This document shows positions 55,330 to 61,220 of a stretch of DNA of 64,000 bases, piece by piece. The stretch is from NCBI GenBank assembly GCA_014773175.1, contig VXCM01001266.1, positions 1-64,000 on the forward strand. Reading direction: 5' to 3'. A program made the translations under genes and the position numbers. Numbering within the stretch: the first letter of the stretch is position 1; the number at the start of each line of letters is the position of its first letter. The notes under the pieces were generated by a model, which was not told the DNA's origin, searched no databases, and was given only the letters and a program-made list of their open reading frames with translations. The DNA comes from Lucifuga dentata (lineage: Eukaryota > Chordata > Actinopteri > Ophidiiformes > Bythitidae).

Positions 55330-56864
55330 AGTGTGTCCGCAGACTGGCAACAGTCCAAATCGCCAGCAGGCTTTAGCTTTCCTGTCACAGCCTTTCTGCT
55401 TCCAACCACAGACCTGGCAAACATCAAAACACCAATTGGCTACAGCATTACACCACAGCCAGTTGGTGGTTGCTAAATCCTGTGACCTCTACTGATGCTT
55501 CAAGGAACCACACATTTTACATCATTCAAGCTGATATTTTTACAGGCACTCCCAGCTTCACTTTTTCTAGATGATAAAAATATAGAAAAATGTAAACTGC
55601 CAGTTGGACTTTGAAATTCCTTGTGTGGAAATGTTCCCCTTATGTGGACACGAGAACAAAAGTTAAAATGACACAAAAAATATGATGATTCATCCACTGG
55701 GAACAAAACATATGAAAATCTCATGGATATCCAGCCATTAGTTCTCAGAATGTCTTTGTCAAGAAAGTGTTGGTTAAGGGGAATTTTAGGTGACAGTACT
55801 AGATGAAACCATATTAAGGTTGCAAGCCAGTTAGCAAAATTTGGTGCCCTCCTACGTCCTGCACTGGTCCATTTTATATCCCTCTGAATTACTTTGAACT
55901 TGTAGCTGTTCCCCTTTGTGTCATTTTACTGTTCAACATATTCAATCATTTTACAGTGACCGATGCAGCTGCAGGTTTGGGCACAGATAAACTAACAGAA
56001 CTCTGGAACCCCATTAGTTGTCTCATGTTGCTTTCACATATCAAAGTCCTGACTGCTGGACCTCTTTTATAGTTGACAAATGCTGCTTACTGGCATTCAA
56101 CCAAACATGACAGTATGATCCAAACAGCAATCAGAGACCTCAGGAGCAGGTGCATTAGGAGTTGGGTTCCTTTGCTTACATTTAGAAATGCCTGCAGATT
56201 TTCATCAAGCATCAGCAAAGAAACACTGCCTGTGCAACCAGGACCAGCCCAAGCATTTTGGGGGGAGCTAAGCAGGTTTTGAAAGCGGAGGCCGTCCAAT
56301 TTCAAAACTCTGGAACAATAACCTTTGCTTAGCTGACGAAACTAGCTGTGCTGTCAACTCTCAGCTCTCAGGCGGACATTCGGTTTCACTTTGCAGCGGA
56401 GAATTTTGACTTGTTGCGTCACAGCAATGTCCCGCAGAAAATACAAATAATACATATGAAAAGTATAATTTGCTCAGAGTCCGGAGACAGTTGTGGTTCG
56501 GTCCAGATCTGGACCGGAGTCTGGACTTTGAGGATGACTGGTTTAGATGCTAACACCATAAAACTCTGTTTAGAAACTACTGGTAGAGGGACCCCTAGTG
56601 GCCATGGGGATTAAGTAGCTGTTTTTGTTGCTTAATATGTAGGTTCAGCACTGCATACAACCTTAAAATCTTTGACAATCGGACATTGCTACTGTTACTG
56701 TTAATGATGGCAGTAACACATAAAACACACTTTTAATACCTTATCACTCAAAATGTTACTATTGCAACAAAATATTGTGCATGCTAATGAAGCTGTGTCC
56801 TTACCTTGACAATGAGAGCTGTTGATGCGCTTGTAACCCTGAGGACAGTCTATCAGCGGGATAG
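16395..56864 (-). CDS. ltbp1: ltbp1, latent TGF-beta binding protein 1 (gene span, 22 exons, 5' part outside window)
   Basis: LTBP1 is a secreted matrix glycoprotein. It disulfide-links to the TGF-beta propeptide (LAP) and anchors the latent complex to fibrillin and fibronectin fibres. Minus-strand exons: 56864-56805, 52538-52416, 49844-49677, 47173-47000, 41978-41913, 40154-40068, 38994-38869, 37937-37812, 36111-35992, 32374-32252, 31048-30923, 30647-30519, 27931-27803, 24636-24499, 24262-24101, 23462-23373, 23076-22948, 20156-20016, 19564-19388, 18332-18171, 16807-16658, 16564-16395. Together they encode about 957 residues ending in TGA. Every exon has AG/GT borders and every junction is phase 1, so the frame stays open. 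The order cbEGF, TB2, hinge, EGF array, TB3, 2 EGF, TB4, 2 EGF is the LTBP architecture. Strings such as [24 protein letters not shown] and [11 protein letters not shown] point to LTBP1 over LTBP2, 3 and 4. The start codon, signal peptide and most of TB1 are upstream of the window. Confidence 0.95.
16658..16807 (-). CDS. ltbp1: ltbp1 exon: penultimate EGF
   Basis: The exon encodes [20 protein letters not shown], then [20 protein letters not shown]. It matches human [32 protein letters not shown]. The module starts AEEC and has no Asp at the calcium-site start. The acceptor is CTTTTACAG and the donor ATTG/GTAAGA. Confidence 0.96.
16808..18170 (-). other. ltbp1 intron
   Basis: Intron between the TB4 linker exon and the penultimate EGF exon. 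I see no extra exon, RNA gene or clear mobile element. Confidence 0.8.
18171..18332 (-). CDS. ltbp1: ltbp1 exon: TB4 last cysteine and linker
   Basis: The exon encodes [20 protein letters not shown] followed by DALVAGP and an acidic linker (YENEE). It matches human DDYAQLCNIPVTGRRQPYGRDALVDF. It supplies the eighth Cys of TB4 and about 45 linker residues. The donor is GAGG/GTGAGT. Confidence 0.94.
18333..19387 (-). other. ltbp1 intron inside TB4
   Basis: Separates the seventh and eighth cysteines of TB4, as in other TB domains. An A-run is at about 18829-18841. Nothing else is recognised. Confidence 0.8.
19388..19564 (-). CDS. ltbp1: ltbp1 exon: TB4 cysteines 1-7
   Basis: The exon encodes an acidic linker, then [17 protein letters not shown] and [18 protein letters not shown], ending [19 protein letters not shown] is diagnostic of the last TB domain of LTBP1. 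The region after TB3 takes part in fibrillin binding. The acceptor CTGTAG is preceded within 8 nt by an uninterrupted (TG)31 tract in transcript sense, in place of a pyrimidine tract. The donor is ACTG/GTATGC. Confidence 0.95.
19574..19635. repeat. (CA)31, i.e. (TG)31 in ltbp1 sense next to a splice acceptor
   Basis: A pure 62-bp dinucleotide tract. In transcript sense it is (UG)31, ending 8 nt before the AG of the TB4 exon acceptor (minus AG at 19566-19565), where a pyrimidine tract would normally be. See findings. Confidence 0.95.
20016..20156 (-). CDS. ltbp1: ltbp1 exon: cbEGF after TB3 (second)
   Basis: This cbEGF reads [16 protein letters not shown], then [18 protein letters not shown] and a linker IFIPEVA. 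It matches the human segment with FCTHPMVLD. The donor is GCCG/GTAAGA and the acceptor CCTCCAG. Confidence 0.95.
20157..22947 (-). other. ltbp1 intron
   Basis: Between the two cbEGFs after TB3. It contains (GA)n at 20285-20312, (CA)n at 21187-21210 and about 22552-22574, and the hAT-like fragment at 22270-22370. No additional exon found. Confidence 0.75.
22270..22370 (+). mobile_element. Third, truncated copy of the same repeat
   Basis: It shares CTGATTTGATTCTCT, CAGAAATTTCTGG and TGGTGTAC with the 7475 copy in reverse orientation, then carries CACCAGGGGGCG. The terminal CCACTG is not preserved. It lies in the intron between the two cbEGFs after TB3. Confidence 0.45.
22948..23076 (-). CDS. 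ltbp1: ltbp1 exon: cbEGF after TB3 (first)
   Basis: This cbEGF reads [18 protein letters not shown], then [20 protein letters not shown]. It matches human DADECLLFGQEICKNGFC with its CKQGTYYDPVKLQC end. All six cysteines and the Asp at the module start are present. The donor is AGAG/GTCAGT. Confidence 0.95.
23373..23462 (-). CDS. ltbp1: ltbp1 exon: TB3 last cysteine and linker
   Basis: This 90-nt exon reads [20 protein letters not shown] and continues to TDNYK. It holds the eighth Cys of TB3 and the short linker to the next EGF (human EFTEMCPKGKGFVP ... ENYKD). The acceptor is CCCTTTTCAG and the donor AAAG/GTAGGT. Confidence 0.93.
24101..24262 (-). CDS. ltbp1: ltbp1 exon: TB3 (LAP-binding) cysteines 1-7
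   Basis: The exon encodes [18 protein letters not shown], then the Cys triplet in [16 protein letters not shown] and [12 protein letters not shown]3 is the domain of LTBP1 that forms disulfides with LAP. It depends on a two-residue insertion between Cys6 and Cys7, Phe-Pro in mammals. Here the loop is E-V-H-P, so the insertion length is kept but Phe is His. Acidic residues around the first two cysteines are retained. An NGT sequon is at the end. The donor is ACAG/GTGAGG. Confidence 0.95.
24499..24636 (-). CDS. ltbp1: ltbp1 exon: central cbEGF 8 before TB3
   Basis: This is the last array module: [17 protein letters not shown], then [11 protein letters not shown] and a linker EPLPT. The [10 protein letters not shown] stretch is nearly identical to human LTBP1 and is one of the strongest identity markers. 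The donor is ACAG/GTGACC. Confidence 0.96.
24637..27802 (-). other. ltbp1 intron
   Basis: Between cbEGF 7 and 8. It contains a TG run near 26482-26501 and a repeat-like fragment around 27600-27660 (CAAGTTTCCTCAAAATCGG ... GAGTAATCCTGCT) that recalls fish LINE tails. No exon found. Confidence 0.7.
27803..27931 (-). CDS. ltbp1: ltbp1 exon: central cbEGF 7
   Basis: This cbEGF reads [18 protein letters not shown], then [20 protein letters not shown]. It corresponds to human repeat 10 (GSFRCLCYQGFQAPQDGQGC). An NET sequon lies early in the module. The acceptor is ATCTACAG and the donor GAGG/GTAAGC. Confidence 0.94.
28710..29365 (+). mobile_element. LINE (non-LTR) reverse-transcriptase relic
   Basis: Translation in shifting frames gives [57 protein letters not shown], then [15 protein letters not shown] and [13 protein letters not shown]. 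These follow, in order, the reverse-transcriptase domain of a common teleost LINE. A piece of about 20 residues after QKAG is missing, the frame shifts there, and TGA stands where the Cys of a G-C-x-I-S-P motif would be. It is a dead 5'- and 3'-truncated copy, opposite in sense to ltbp1, in the intron between cbEGF 6 and 7. Confidence 0.8.
29877..30278. repeat. Direct repeat pair, about 95 bp each
   Basis: The segments 29877-29972 and 30184-30278 share GGACCACAAAGGTGTGGGAG, CCAAACCAAATCAACA and TTTGGAACAAAATTTGGAAG with few differences. The spacer includes GAATTGCATCACATTTTCAA, which recurs near 31275. This looks like a local or dispersed repeat family, in the intron between cbEGF 6 and 7. 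Confidence 0.75.
30519..30647 (-). CDS. ltbp1: ltbp1 exon: central cbEGF 6
   Basis: This cbEGF reads [18 protein letters not shown], then [15 protein letters not shown] and DTPSC. It matches human array repeat 9 ([15 protein letters not shown]). It has six cysteines. The donor GAAG/GTACAA is weaker than its neighbours. In transcript sense the exon is flanked on both sides by CA-rich microsatellites, at about 30693-30738 upstream and 30480-30510 downstream. Confidence 0.93.
30693..30738. repeat. (TG)n with N, upstream of cbEGF 6 exon
   Basis: An interrupted TG run with one N at 30716. In transcript sense it is a CA run ending about 45 nt before the acceptor at 30648-30649. Confidence 0.9.
30923..31048 (-). 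CDS. ltbp1: ltbp1 exon: central cbEGF 5
   Basis: This cbEGF reads [18 protein letters not shown], then [22 protein letters not shown]. Position and the GSY-x-C-x-CP-x-G spacing match human array repeat 8. From memory, the human repeat carries an RGD in CQRGDC; here the corresponding loop is AVG. There is an NGT sequon near the end. The donor is CGAG/GTAAGC. Only 275 nt of intron separate it from the next exon. Confidence 0.93.
31049..32251 (-). other. ltbp1 intron
   Basis: Between cbEGF 4 and 5. The segment 31270-31320 repeats the GAATTGCATCACA unit also seen near 30138. No other feature is recognised. Confidence 0.7.
32252..32374 (-). CDS. ltbp1: ltbp1 exon: central cbEGF 4
   Basis: This cbEGF reads [16 protein letters not shown], then [15 protein letters not shown] and SPAGDQC. 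It best resembles the sixth or seventh human array repeat (CRNTEGSFQC). It has six cysteines, acceptor TTTCAG and donor GACG/GTAAGA. The 3.6-kb intron before it contains no further EGF exon that I can detect. Confidence 0.93.
34204..34334. repeat. 65-bp exact duplication across a single N
   Basis: 34204-34268 and 34270-34334 are identical, joined by N at 34269. Probably an unmerged contig overlap rather than a biological repeat. Confidence 0.9.
34391..34513. repeat. 61-bp exact duplication across a single N
   Basis: 34391-34451 and 34453-34513 are identical, with N at 34452. Same pattern as at 34204. Confidence 0.9.
34659..34791. repeat. 66-bp exact duplication across a single N
   Basis: 34659-34724 and 34726-34791 are identical, with N at 34725. 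Confidence 0.9.
35093..35150. repeat. Microsatellite (CA)n
   Basis: A pure CA tract of about 58 bp, in an ltbp1 intron. Confidence 0.95.
35992..36111 (-). CDS. ltbp1: ltbp1 exon: central cbEGF 3
   Basis: This short cbEGF reads [16 protein letters not shown] with [19 protein letters not shown]. The atypical C-G-S-C spacing and the GF-x-G-x-G-x-C end resemble the fourth human array repeat (CVPCTEGFRGWNGQC). The counterpart of the third human repeat therefore seems absent. The exon has an NRT sequon. Its donor (GTAG/GTAAGT) is followed about 15 nt later in the intron by a (TG)n tract. Confidence 0.93.
   Translation of the reverse strand: MLMNVKTGQCVHLVSASMCLEVTTVAPALMDSWDREAIV
36112..37811 (-). 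other. ltbp1 intron
   Basis: Between cbEGF 2 and 3. It contains copy 1 of the dispersed repeat (37316-37520). No cbEGF exon equivalent to the third mammalian array repeat is visible. Confidence 0.7.
37316..37520 (-). repeat. Dispersed repeat (copy 1)
   Basis: Read in reverse it contains TTTATCCTCTAGGGACCATG and CTACGAATATTCATGG-like matter shared with the copies at 40425 and 61221. In all three, a gene-less unit ends near GGACAGA. Probably a non-autonomous element or LINE tail common in fish. Confidence 0.45.
37812..37937 (-). CDS. ltbp1: ltbp1 exon: central cbEGF 2
   Basis: This cbEGF reads [17 protein letters not shown] with later [11 protein letters not shown] and EEGTSC. It matches the second human array repeat (SFLCICPAGF, SEEGTNC). 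It has six cysteines and a consensus Asn-Thr-x-Gly-Ser-Phe hydroxylation stretch. The donor is AATG/GTAAGC. Confidence 0.94.
37938..38868 (-). other. ltbp1 intron with MITE
   Basis: Between cbEGF 1 and 2. Apart from the 236-bp MITE at 38514-38749 nothing is recognised. Confidence 0.75.
38514..38749. mobile_element. hAT-type MITE, 236 bp
   Basis: It begins CAGTGGTTCTCAATCCTGG and ends with the near-perfect inverse (CCAGGATTGAGAACCACTG). The 8-bp flanks are CCTTAGCA and CCTTAGGT, identical at 6 of 8 positions, which fits a decayed hAT 8-bp target-site duplication. The interior contains further inverted stretches (GTGTGTTTA / TAAACACACC) and no ORF of note. It lies between cbEGF exons 1 and 2 of the array. 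Confidence 0.8.
38869..38994 (-). CDS. ltbp1: ltbp1 exon: central EGF 1
   Basis: This EGF module starts [17 protein letters not shown] and ends around TQTTCV, with six cysteines. It is the first repeat of the array after the hinge, matching human EINECTVNPDICGAGHC. The initial Asp of the calcium site is replaced by Glu, as human LTBP1 also has Glu there. The donor is GTAG/GTGAGG and the acceptor GGCTCAG. Confidence 0.93.
   Translation of the reverse strand, partial: RWMSATSTLIFVAEGFATTQLWATPATVMTDTVWTTPKPPV
38995..40067 (-). other. ltbp1 intron with (TG)n
   Basis: Between the last hinge exon and cbEGF 1. It contains a long, partly interrupted TG run at about 39797-39861. No exon found. Confidence 0.75.
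39797..39861. repeat. Microsatellite (TG)n
   Basis: A TG run with early TA interruptions, in an ltbp1 intron. Confidence 0.9.
40068..40154 (-). CDS. ltbp1: ltbp1 exon: end of hinge
   Basis: The exon encodes [20 protein letters not shown] followed by DIAPTQSA. This aligns with the human hinge end (VVIEKTSPPVPVEV ... IAPTQVTEINEC, from memory). It is 28 full codons, phase 1 on both sides, with donor GCCG/GTAAGA. The next exon supplies EVDEC, so the segment runs directly into the central EGF array. Confidence 0.9.
40425..40582 (+). repeat. Dispersed repeat (copy 2)
   Basis: It contains TTTTGACCTGAAAGTGG, CACCAAGCTCATTAGGAATT, TACCAAATTTCATGATGATC and GATGGACAGACAGACA. The order equals that in the copy at 61221. 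It lies immediately before the Tc1-like relic. Confidence 0.5.
40650..41390 (+). mobile_element. Degenerate Tc1-like DNA transposon
   Basis: Translation fragments match a common fish Tc1-like transposase in order: a GGGCTACAACAGCAGAAG stretch (GYSSRR), [12 protein letters not shown], the EDPS turn, then [29 protein letters not shown] and [10 protein letters not shown]. The D of QQDN is the second acidic catalytic position. The right end has AGATCTAATAAGGCAGCTG, close to the family terminal sequence around CCTAATAAAGTGGC. There are several stops and frameshifts, so it is inactive. It sits in the intron between the hinge mini-exon and the last hinge exon of ltbp1, in opposite sense. Confidence 0.8.
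41913..41978 (-). CDS. ltbp1: ltbp1 hinge mini-exon (66 nt)
   Basis: This is a small candidate exon encoding [21 protein letters not shown]. From memory of human LTBP1, the hinge has LEPGQPQLSPGISTIHLHPQFP just before VVIEKTSPP, and the next exon here carries VVERSSPP, so position and sequence agree. The phase is 1 on both sides. Splice signals are poor: the donor is CAG/GTGTCT and the acceptor AACCAG lacks a strong pyrimidine tract. A degenerate Tc1-like element lies about 500 bp downstream in transcription order. The exon may be alternatively spliced, or its exact 5' border may differ. Confidence 0.65.
41979..46999 (-). other. ltbp1 hinge intron
   Basis: A 5-kb intron between the TB2-end exon and the hinge mini-exon. 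It contains a T-run at 42921-42945 and the LINE 3' end (45940-46345). The region 44690-45380 has scattered inverted AGGAAC/GTTCCT motifs that suggest an old DNA element without clear ends. A further small hinge exon cannot be excluded. Confidence 0.6.
45940..46345 (+). mobile_element. LINE 3'-end relic
   Basis: Nucleotide-level similarity to the C-terminal part of teleost LINE ORFs is visible. GAGTTTGGGTATCTTGGGGT corresponds to EFxYLGVLFTS, GAAATTGACTG to EID, and further on GGAGACCCTGGAACACACC and GAGGGATTTTATCTTCAAGC to the R-P-R-x-x-W-R-D-Y-V-S-R-L-A region, followed by the GIPPEEL-like GGATTCCCAGGAGGAGCTGG. Stops and frameshifts are frequent. It lies in the hinge intron of ltbp1. Confidence 0.65.
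47000..47173 (-). CDS. ltbp1: ltbp1 exon: end of TB2 and proline-rich hinge
   Basis: The exon starts [14 protein letters not shown], giving the last TB2 cysteine and the conserved GGMGYTV tail. It then turns into a Pro-rich hinge ([18 protein letters not shown]). In mammalian LTBP1 this stretch is a flexible, protease-sensitive hinge between TB2 and the EGF array. The donor is CAG/GTGAGT. The acceptor is CATGTAG, with a modest pyrimidine tract. Confidence 0.92.
47174..49676 (-). other. ltbp1 intron inside TB2
   Basis: Separates Cys7 and Cys8 of TB2. It contains a (TG)n run at 47713-47741. No exon or mobile element is recognised. Confidence 0.75.
49677..49844 (-). CDS. ltbp1: ltbp1 exon: TB2 domain, cysteines 1-7
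   Basis: This exon encodes a linker ([11 protein letters not shown]) and then most of a TB (8-Cys) domain: [11 protein letters not shown], the Cys triplet in [12 protein letters not shown], and [11 protein letters not shown]. The eighth Cys is on the next exon (KEIC), as in other TB domains. Only two residues (DK) separate Cys6 from Cys7. The two-residue insertion that makes TB3 able to bind LAP is therefore absent, as expected for TB2. The donor is ACAG/GTAAGG. Confidence 0.95.
49845..52415 (-). other. ltbp1 intron
   Basis: Between the pre-TB2 cbEGF and TB2. It holds an N-flanked 65-bp duplication (51378-51442 and 51444-51508, itself containing (TG)n) and a (CA)n run at 51722-51774. Confidence 0.75.
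51378..51508. repeat. 65-bp exact duplication across a single N, with (TG)n
   Basis: 51378-51442 equals 51444-51508, with N at 51443. Each copy carries a TG microsatellite. Confidence 0.9.
52416..52538 (-). CDS. ltbp1: ltbp1 exon: cbEGF before TB2
   Basis: This is a 41-residue calcium-binding EGF module starting [16 protein letters not shown] and continuing C-x-N-x4-Y-x-C, the Asn-hydroxylation type consensus. It corresponds to the lone cbEGF between TB1 and TB2 in LTBP1. The acceptor is TTTCACAG and the donor GTAAGT. The six EGF cysteines are all present. The last codon is split and completes as Ser with the next exon. Confidence 0.93.
52539..56804 (-). other. ltbp1 intron
   Basis: Follows the TB1-end exon. 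It contains (CA)n at 55289-55327 and, around 56500-56545, a sequence ending GACTTTGAGGATGACTGG that resembles a hAT terminal repeat. No extra exon found. Confidence 0.7.
56805..56864 (-). CDS. ltbp1: ltbp1 exon: end of TB1/hybrid domain and linker
   Basis: This 60-nt exon reads [19 protein letters not shown]. It matches the LTBP1 segment just after the first TB domain, where the first Cys here should be the eighth Cys of that domain. The acceptor is TTTTGTCAG and the donor CAAG/GTAAGG. The exon begins with two bases and ends with one base of a split codon, so it fits phase 1 on both sides. It is the most upstream ltbp1 exon I can find. The earlier TB1 exon, with its Cys triplet, is not seen between here and the window end. 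Confidence 0.85.
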
Positions 56865-57629
56865 CTGACAAAAGGAGAACAAAGAGAAGATAGTAAATAA
56901 GTTAATCTTGGTATTTTTCATTCAGGCATTTAAATAATGAATAGAGAAGATGATTAGAGTGGTGCACATATACTTTCAGCTTCTAACCCACCTAGCCATG
57001 CATATAAAATATACTATGCACTGTGCTGTGTGAGGTACTAATTGAGCACAGTAATGTTCTTTCAGAATGACAGCGACTGAGGATAAAACCATGATTGCTG
57101 TCAGTGTGAATGGGTCAACAAGTCTTTCTTAAGCTTGCTTTGCCTGGTCATTTTTTTAATGTTTGTATTTATCTTACAATTTGATATTTACATGTGGCTT
57201 TTAATCAACTGCAATCTCTCTTTTAACTGATGAGAACAAGTCGCTTATATATGGTCGAAAGGCATTATTTTGGTAAAATACTGGCAATGAGATATGAGAT
57301 TAAATACCATGATACCCAGTTTAAACATGCGTTTTCCTGTTCTTAAAGCATGTGTTTCTGGTTCTACCATCTTTATCTGTTTCATTACCATAACAACTGA
57401 TTTTCTTTCCATAAATTTTATCATGGGTAAATATCAGATATCCACAAAATATTGCTATATCATGTTATATATCAATACTGAGGCAGTTGCTTCAAAACAC
57501 TGCAACAATAGATTTTGTCAACATCACCCAGCCCTATCCACCATGCAACATATGCTAGTATAATCAGACCTGTAAATGTTGCACAAGTGGAAAGTTCACC
57601 TGGTGATGGCGCTGCTTGTCAGGGGCACC

Positions 57630-57671
57630 CATCACTGGTGGGTGTGGTCAGAGACACACCCACCAGTGATG
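57630..57671. repeat. Perfect inverted repeat, 17-bp arms
   Basis: CATCACTGGTGGGTGTG, an 8-base spacer, and the exact reverse complement. There is no obvious coding or mobile context, though the surrounding sequence (GTGATGGCGCTGCTTGTC) may belong to a dispersed repeat. It is intronic to ltbp1. Confidence 0.85.
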
Positions 57672-58943
57672 TCACAATATACCAAACAGTGTTCTATTTC
57701 ACTACAGCAAGATGAAGACTTCCACACTGGAGGGCAGCAAAAACAAGATTTTCAGCTGCTGTTGCAGTTGCTGTTTACTAGTCCTGGCACGTGAATAAAA
57801 ATTTTCATTTTGGGCATGATGTGACAAAGTTGCGTGCATTTTATTTTCACTCAGGCCTTTTGATCTGTTTTTCTATTTAACTTTGAACTTTAGGGATAAA
57901 ATACGCTGTAGAAGCATCATCCACCCTCTTTCTACTGCTTCCAAATGCCACACATCACATAATCATGCTATTTCATCCCTAAAAATGGTGATGCTAATTA
58001 CTTGCATTGTAAAATGTCAGAGAAAAGAGCCAACATCTGTTGTTCTGACAGACACTCTTATTAGGTTCCAGGGACAAAGAGAAATACAGAGAGCCTGCAG
58101 CATACCAAATTAAGGCTGCAAACTACCTTTAAAAATCAGTAGTAATAAAAACTATTCTTCACACCCCTTACTTCTTTCCTCGGTATTTATTGACTGAACC
58201 ATCTGGAAAATGGTCTAATACAATTCCTTAGCCTAATCAAAATCTCACCAAACCCCTGCAAAGCTTTCCAGAACAAATAGCACACTGGAATATCAGAATG
58301 AACACTGGGTGAGCCTCATATTCATAGATCATTTTATCATTTAACTAGTTTGAAATGCATTTCAAGTATGACTATACTAAAGCACTGAGCAATGAAGGAA
58401 GGCCAAAGGTAAAATTAAACATCTGAGAGTAAAAGACCAGATAGATAATTTATCATACAGTATTTTATGTCCAGAACTGTAACTACGTCTATTGCATTAA
58501 TATTAACTTAAACTCATGCCCTCATATTGTAAAAAGCATAATGAAATGAGCTGGAGAGATAATAACCTGACTAATAGACAAGGGAAGAAAGAATGGATGA
58601 ATGACAGCAGTGGAGGAAAAGCGAGAGTAATGAATAAAAAAAGGGAGTGAAAAGAGCTGGAGATCTCAGTGATGAAAGCTACTGAAACGGCCACCAGCAG
58701 CTCACAATAAACCCAGACTGAGACGTCAAGCTCAGTTCACTTATAAATCTTTGCTGTAGGTTAGAGTCTGAAATCTGCTTGAACAAAGGCACCAGTGGAG
58801 ATGTGGTACCCAAAAGTACCTGAAAGCAGATTGATAACTTACTCAACACAGAACAAGGCAATGTTTGTTTGATGGTTAGAGGCTAAAGCTAATTTATTTA
58901 CCAGCTACCAGTGTCTTGGTGGCACAATGGACTGATTCACAGT

Positions 58944-59074
58944 AAACCAAAAAAAGAAAAAAAAAATCACCTCACGCCATTCTGAAAGAGGAATAGAGGA
59001 AAGGAGAANAAACCAAAAAAAGAAAAAAAAAATCACCTCACGCCATTCTGAAAGAGGAATAGAGGAAAGGAGAA
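58944..59074. repeat. 65-bp exact duplication across a single N
   Basis: 58944-59008 equals 59010-59074, with N at 59009. Confidence 0.9.
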
Positions 59075-59112
59075 CACTTTGGCTTTGTAGCGACTCCCAC
59101 TGAAATCTGGTT

Positions 59113-59118
59113 TTGGTG

Positions 59119-59149
<31 letters not shown>

Positions 59150-59181
59150 CCTGCAGTGGGGGAGGTGTGGACATNTTGGTG

Positions 59182-59212
<31 letters not shown>

Positions 59213-59237
59213 CCTGCAGTGGGGGAGGTGTGGACAT
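59113..59237. repeat. 62-bp exact duplication across a single N, with (TG)n
   Basis: 59113-59174 equals 59176-59237, with N at 59175. It is separated by only about 40 bp from the preceding N-flanked duplication. Confidence 0.9.
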
Positions 59238-61220
59238 GTTTCATAGCACATGGGCTGGAAATTGGCATGCCCTTTCCTAAACAGGGTTTGTGACATTTTG
59301 AAAGAACACCATACAACTATAACTTGCAAGGATTCAAAGTCACATTGGAACTGTGTGAAAGTCCTGATATGAAACATTGAGAATTACAGCTGTCCCACCT
59401 TTCCTCCAACCAGAAAACACAACACACCCTCCTTATCACTCTGTAAAGCCTCAGCATGCTTCAAATAAACTCCCTGTTGGATTGTCTGATAGCATCTCCT
59501 TTCTTACTATGGAAATGGGAGGCCTGCATCCGACAAATTTTGTAACTTTATGAAACAAACCAACAGCCACGCCCACATCGTGCAACAATTGGCCAAGTGT
59601 GTTAACCTGTGAAAGTAGCAGGACGTTGGCCACCATGTTGTGCAATGTAGTTCTTTCGAAATAGAGATCTTCATGAATCCAAAATCTTGGACCCAACCTG
59701 AAACAGACCCAAGTCCAATGTGCACGAATGAATTTTCAAAAAGACACTGGACATAAAAGGGACTCAAGAATCGTTAGACCTGATCCAAAACAGACCCAAG
59801 GATAATGTGATCCGATCCAAAATGCAGTTGACCTGAACAGACCCAAATAAATAAAGAACTCCAACACTGGCAGCAGCACAATGCACCATCAATTAATGAG
59901 CAACTTTTGTCCTCCATTCTACCTGCACTTCAGTTCATGCTCTCCATCTCACCTCAAAAAGCACATTTTCTCCTGAGGATATTATGATGCACCATGTGAT
60001 CAGAGCTGATATGGATTCTGCATGGATATAATACGTATTGATATCCAGAACCAAGAGCTGAGGCAAGAATCCGACCCAGTTAGACTAAATATAATTGGGA
60101 CCCAACCTGCCTTGGGTCAGGTCTCGGTTCCGAGGGATCAGTGGACCTGTGAATAAATTATTTTGAAGCACACGGAAATTTTACACTTACACTTACATCT
60201 GTTGTAAAGTGGACTATTAAATCTTGTGGATGTAGTCATTTCAAATCTTTACTACACCCAGGATAAAACTCCATCTTTGGCTGCCATTTAGCAGTTGTTG
60301 CATTCTCTGCCACATCACAGCTGGGTGTAAGTCAGGTGTATGTATGTGCTGAATGTATGTGTATTTACAAGTAGTTACAAGGTTTATGTATTTAGCTTTT
60401 TATAAACTTCCTCGGAAGCCCTTGTGGATGACGGGACAAAACAGTAGCTCTGTACAGTGCTGTACACTCAGGAGAGCACATTTACACACAGGAGCTTGTC
60501 TTCTTATTCTCCTGCAGCTTTAGCTTCAAAGGGAAATTCCATAGTTCTATAAAGGGACTAGAGTTGAATAGCCAGCTACTACATAAAGAACAGTGCCTCA
60601 GTCAAAGTCCCAACCCCCCCAACCCCCCAACCCCACACACACACACACTTAAGCTGGGTAACAACCTCTCTAAAAAGAGCTGGGAAGCTAGAGCACCACA
60701 TGCCACCAAGGCATTTAGTGCTTTTCCTGCTCTGGAAATAACTTCCAGAGTGAAAGTCACCTGTCTTTTAATACCCAGACCAGCACAAGGGTCATATAAT
60801 GTTTCCCAATTTCTCTAGCTGTGCATCTTTATTTTGCCTGTTGCTATCTGAAGCAAAGGACTGTGAGAGTAACTCATGGAGCTGTATTAAGACACATTTT
60901 AGAATGAAGGTTTCAAGGCAGCTGGACCTTTTGGATCTGACTGTGTCTAGGGAAGATGTTTTAGCTGTGTCATAATCGATGCCAAGTCTCCTAAAACTAT
61001 ATGTGTGAAATACGACGTTGGTGTATCACTTCAAGGCAGGATGATGTCAGCCAGTTAAAACTGTCAGTGTGAGGCTGAGTCACACCAATGACATAACCCG
61101 AGTAAATCTAGGATATGTTCATCCAACATGAACTTGGCTTTAAATTTTATGATTGGAATCCAATCCACTATTGTTTTTGTGATATGTTGTCATGAACTAT
61201 TGTGTTGCTCTAATGGAAAT

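Noticed and set aside
56340..56545. Sequence with TTTCACTTTGCAGCGGAG and an end GACTTTGAGGATGACTGG, possibly a hAT element
   Set aside because: Only one candidate terminus is visible, with no inverted partner nearby, so it was not listed as an element.
59690..60140. Repeated words such as CAGACCCAA and GATCCAAAA suggesting a tandem repeat
   Set aside because: Units are irregular in length and order; it looks like an old dispersed repeat and no family could be assigned.
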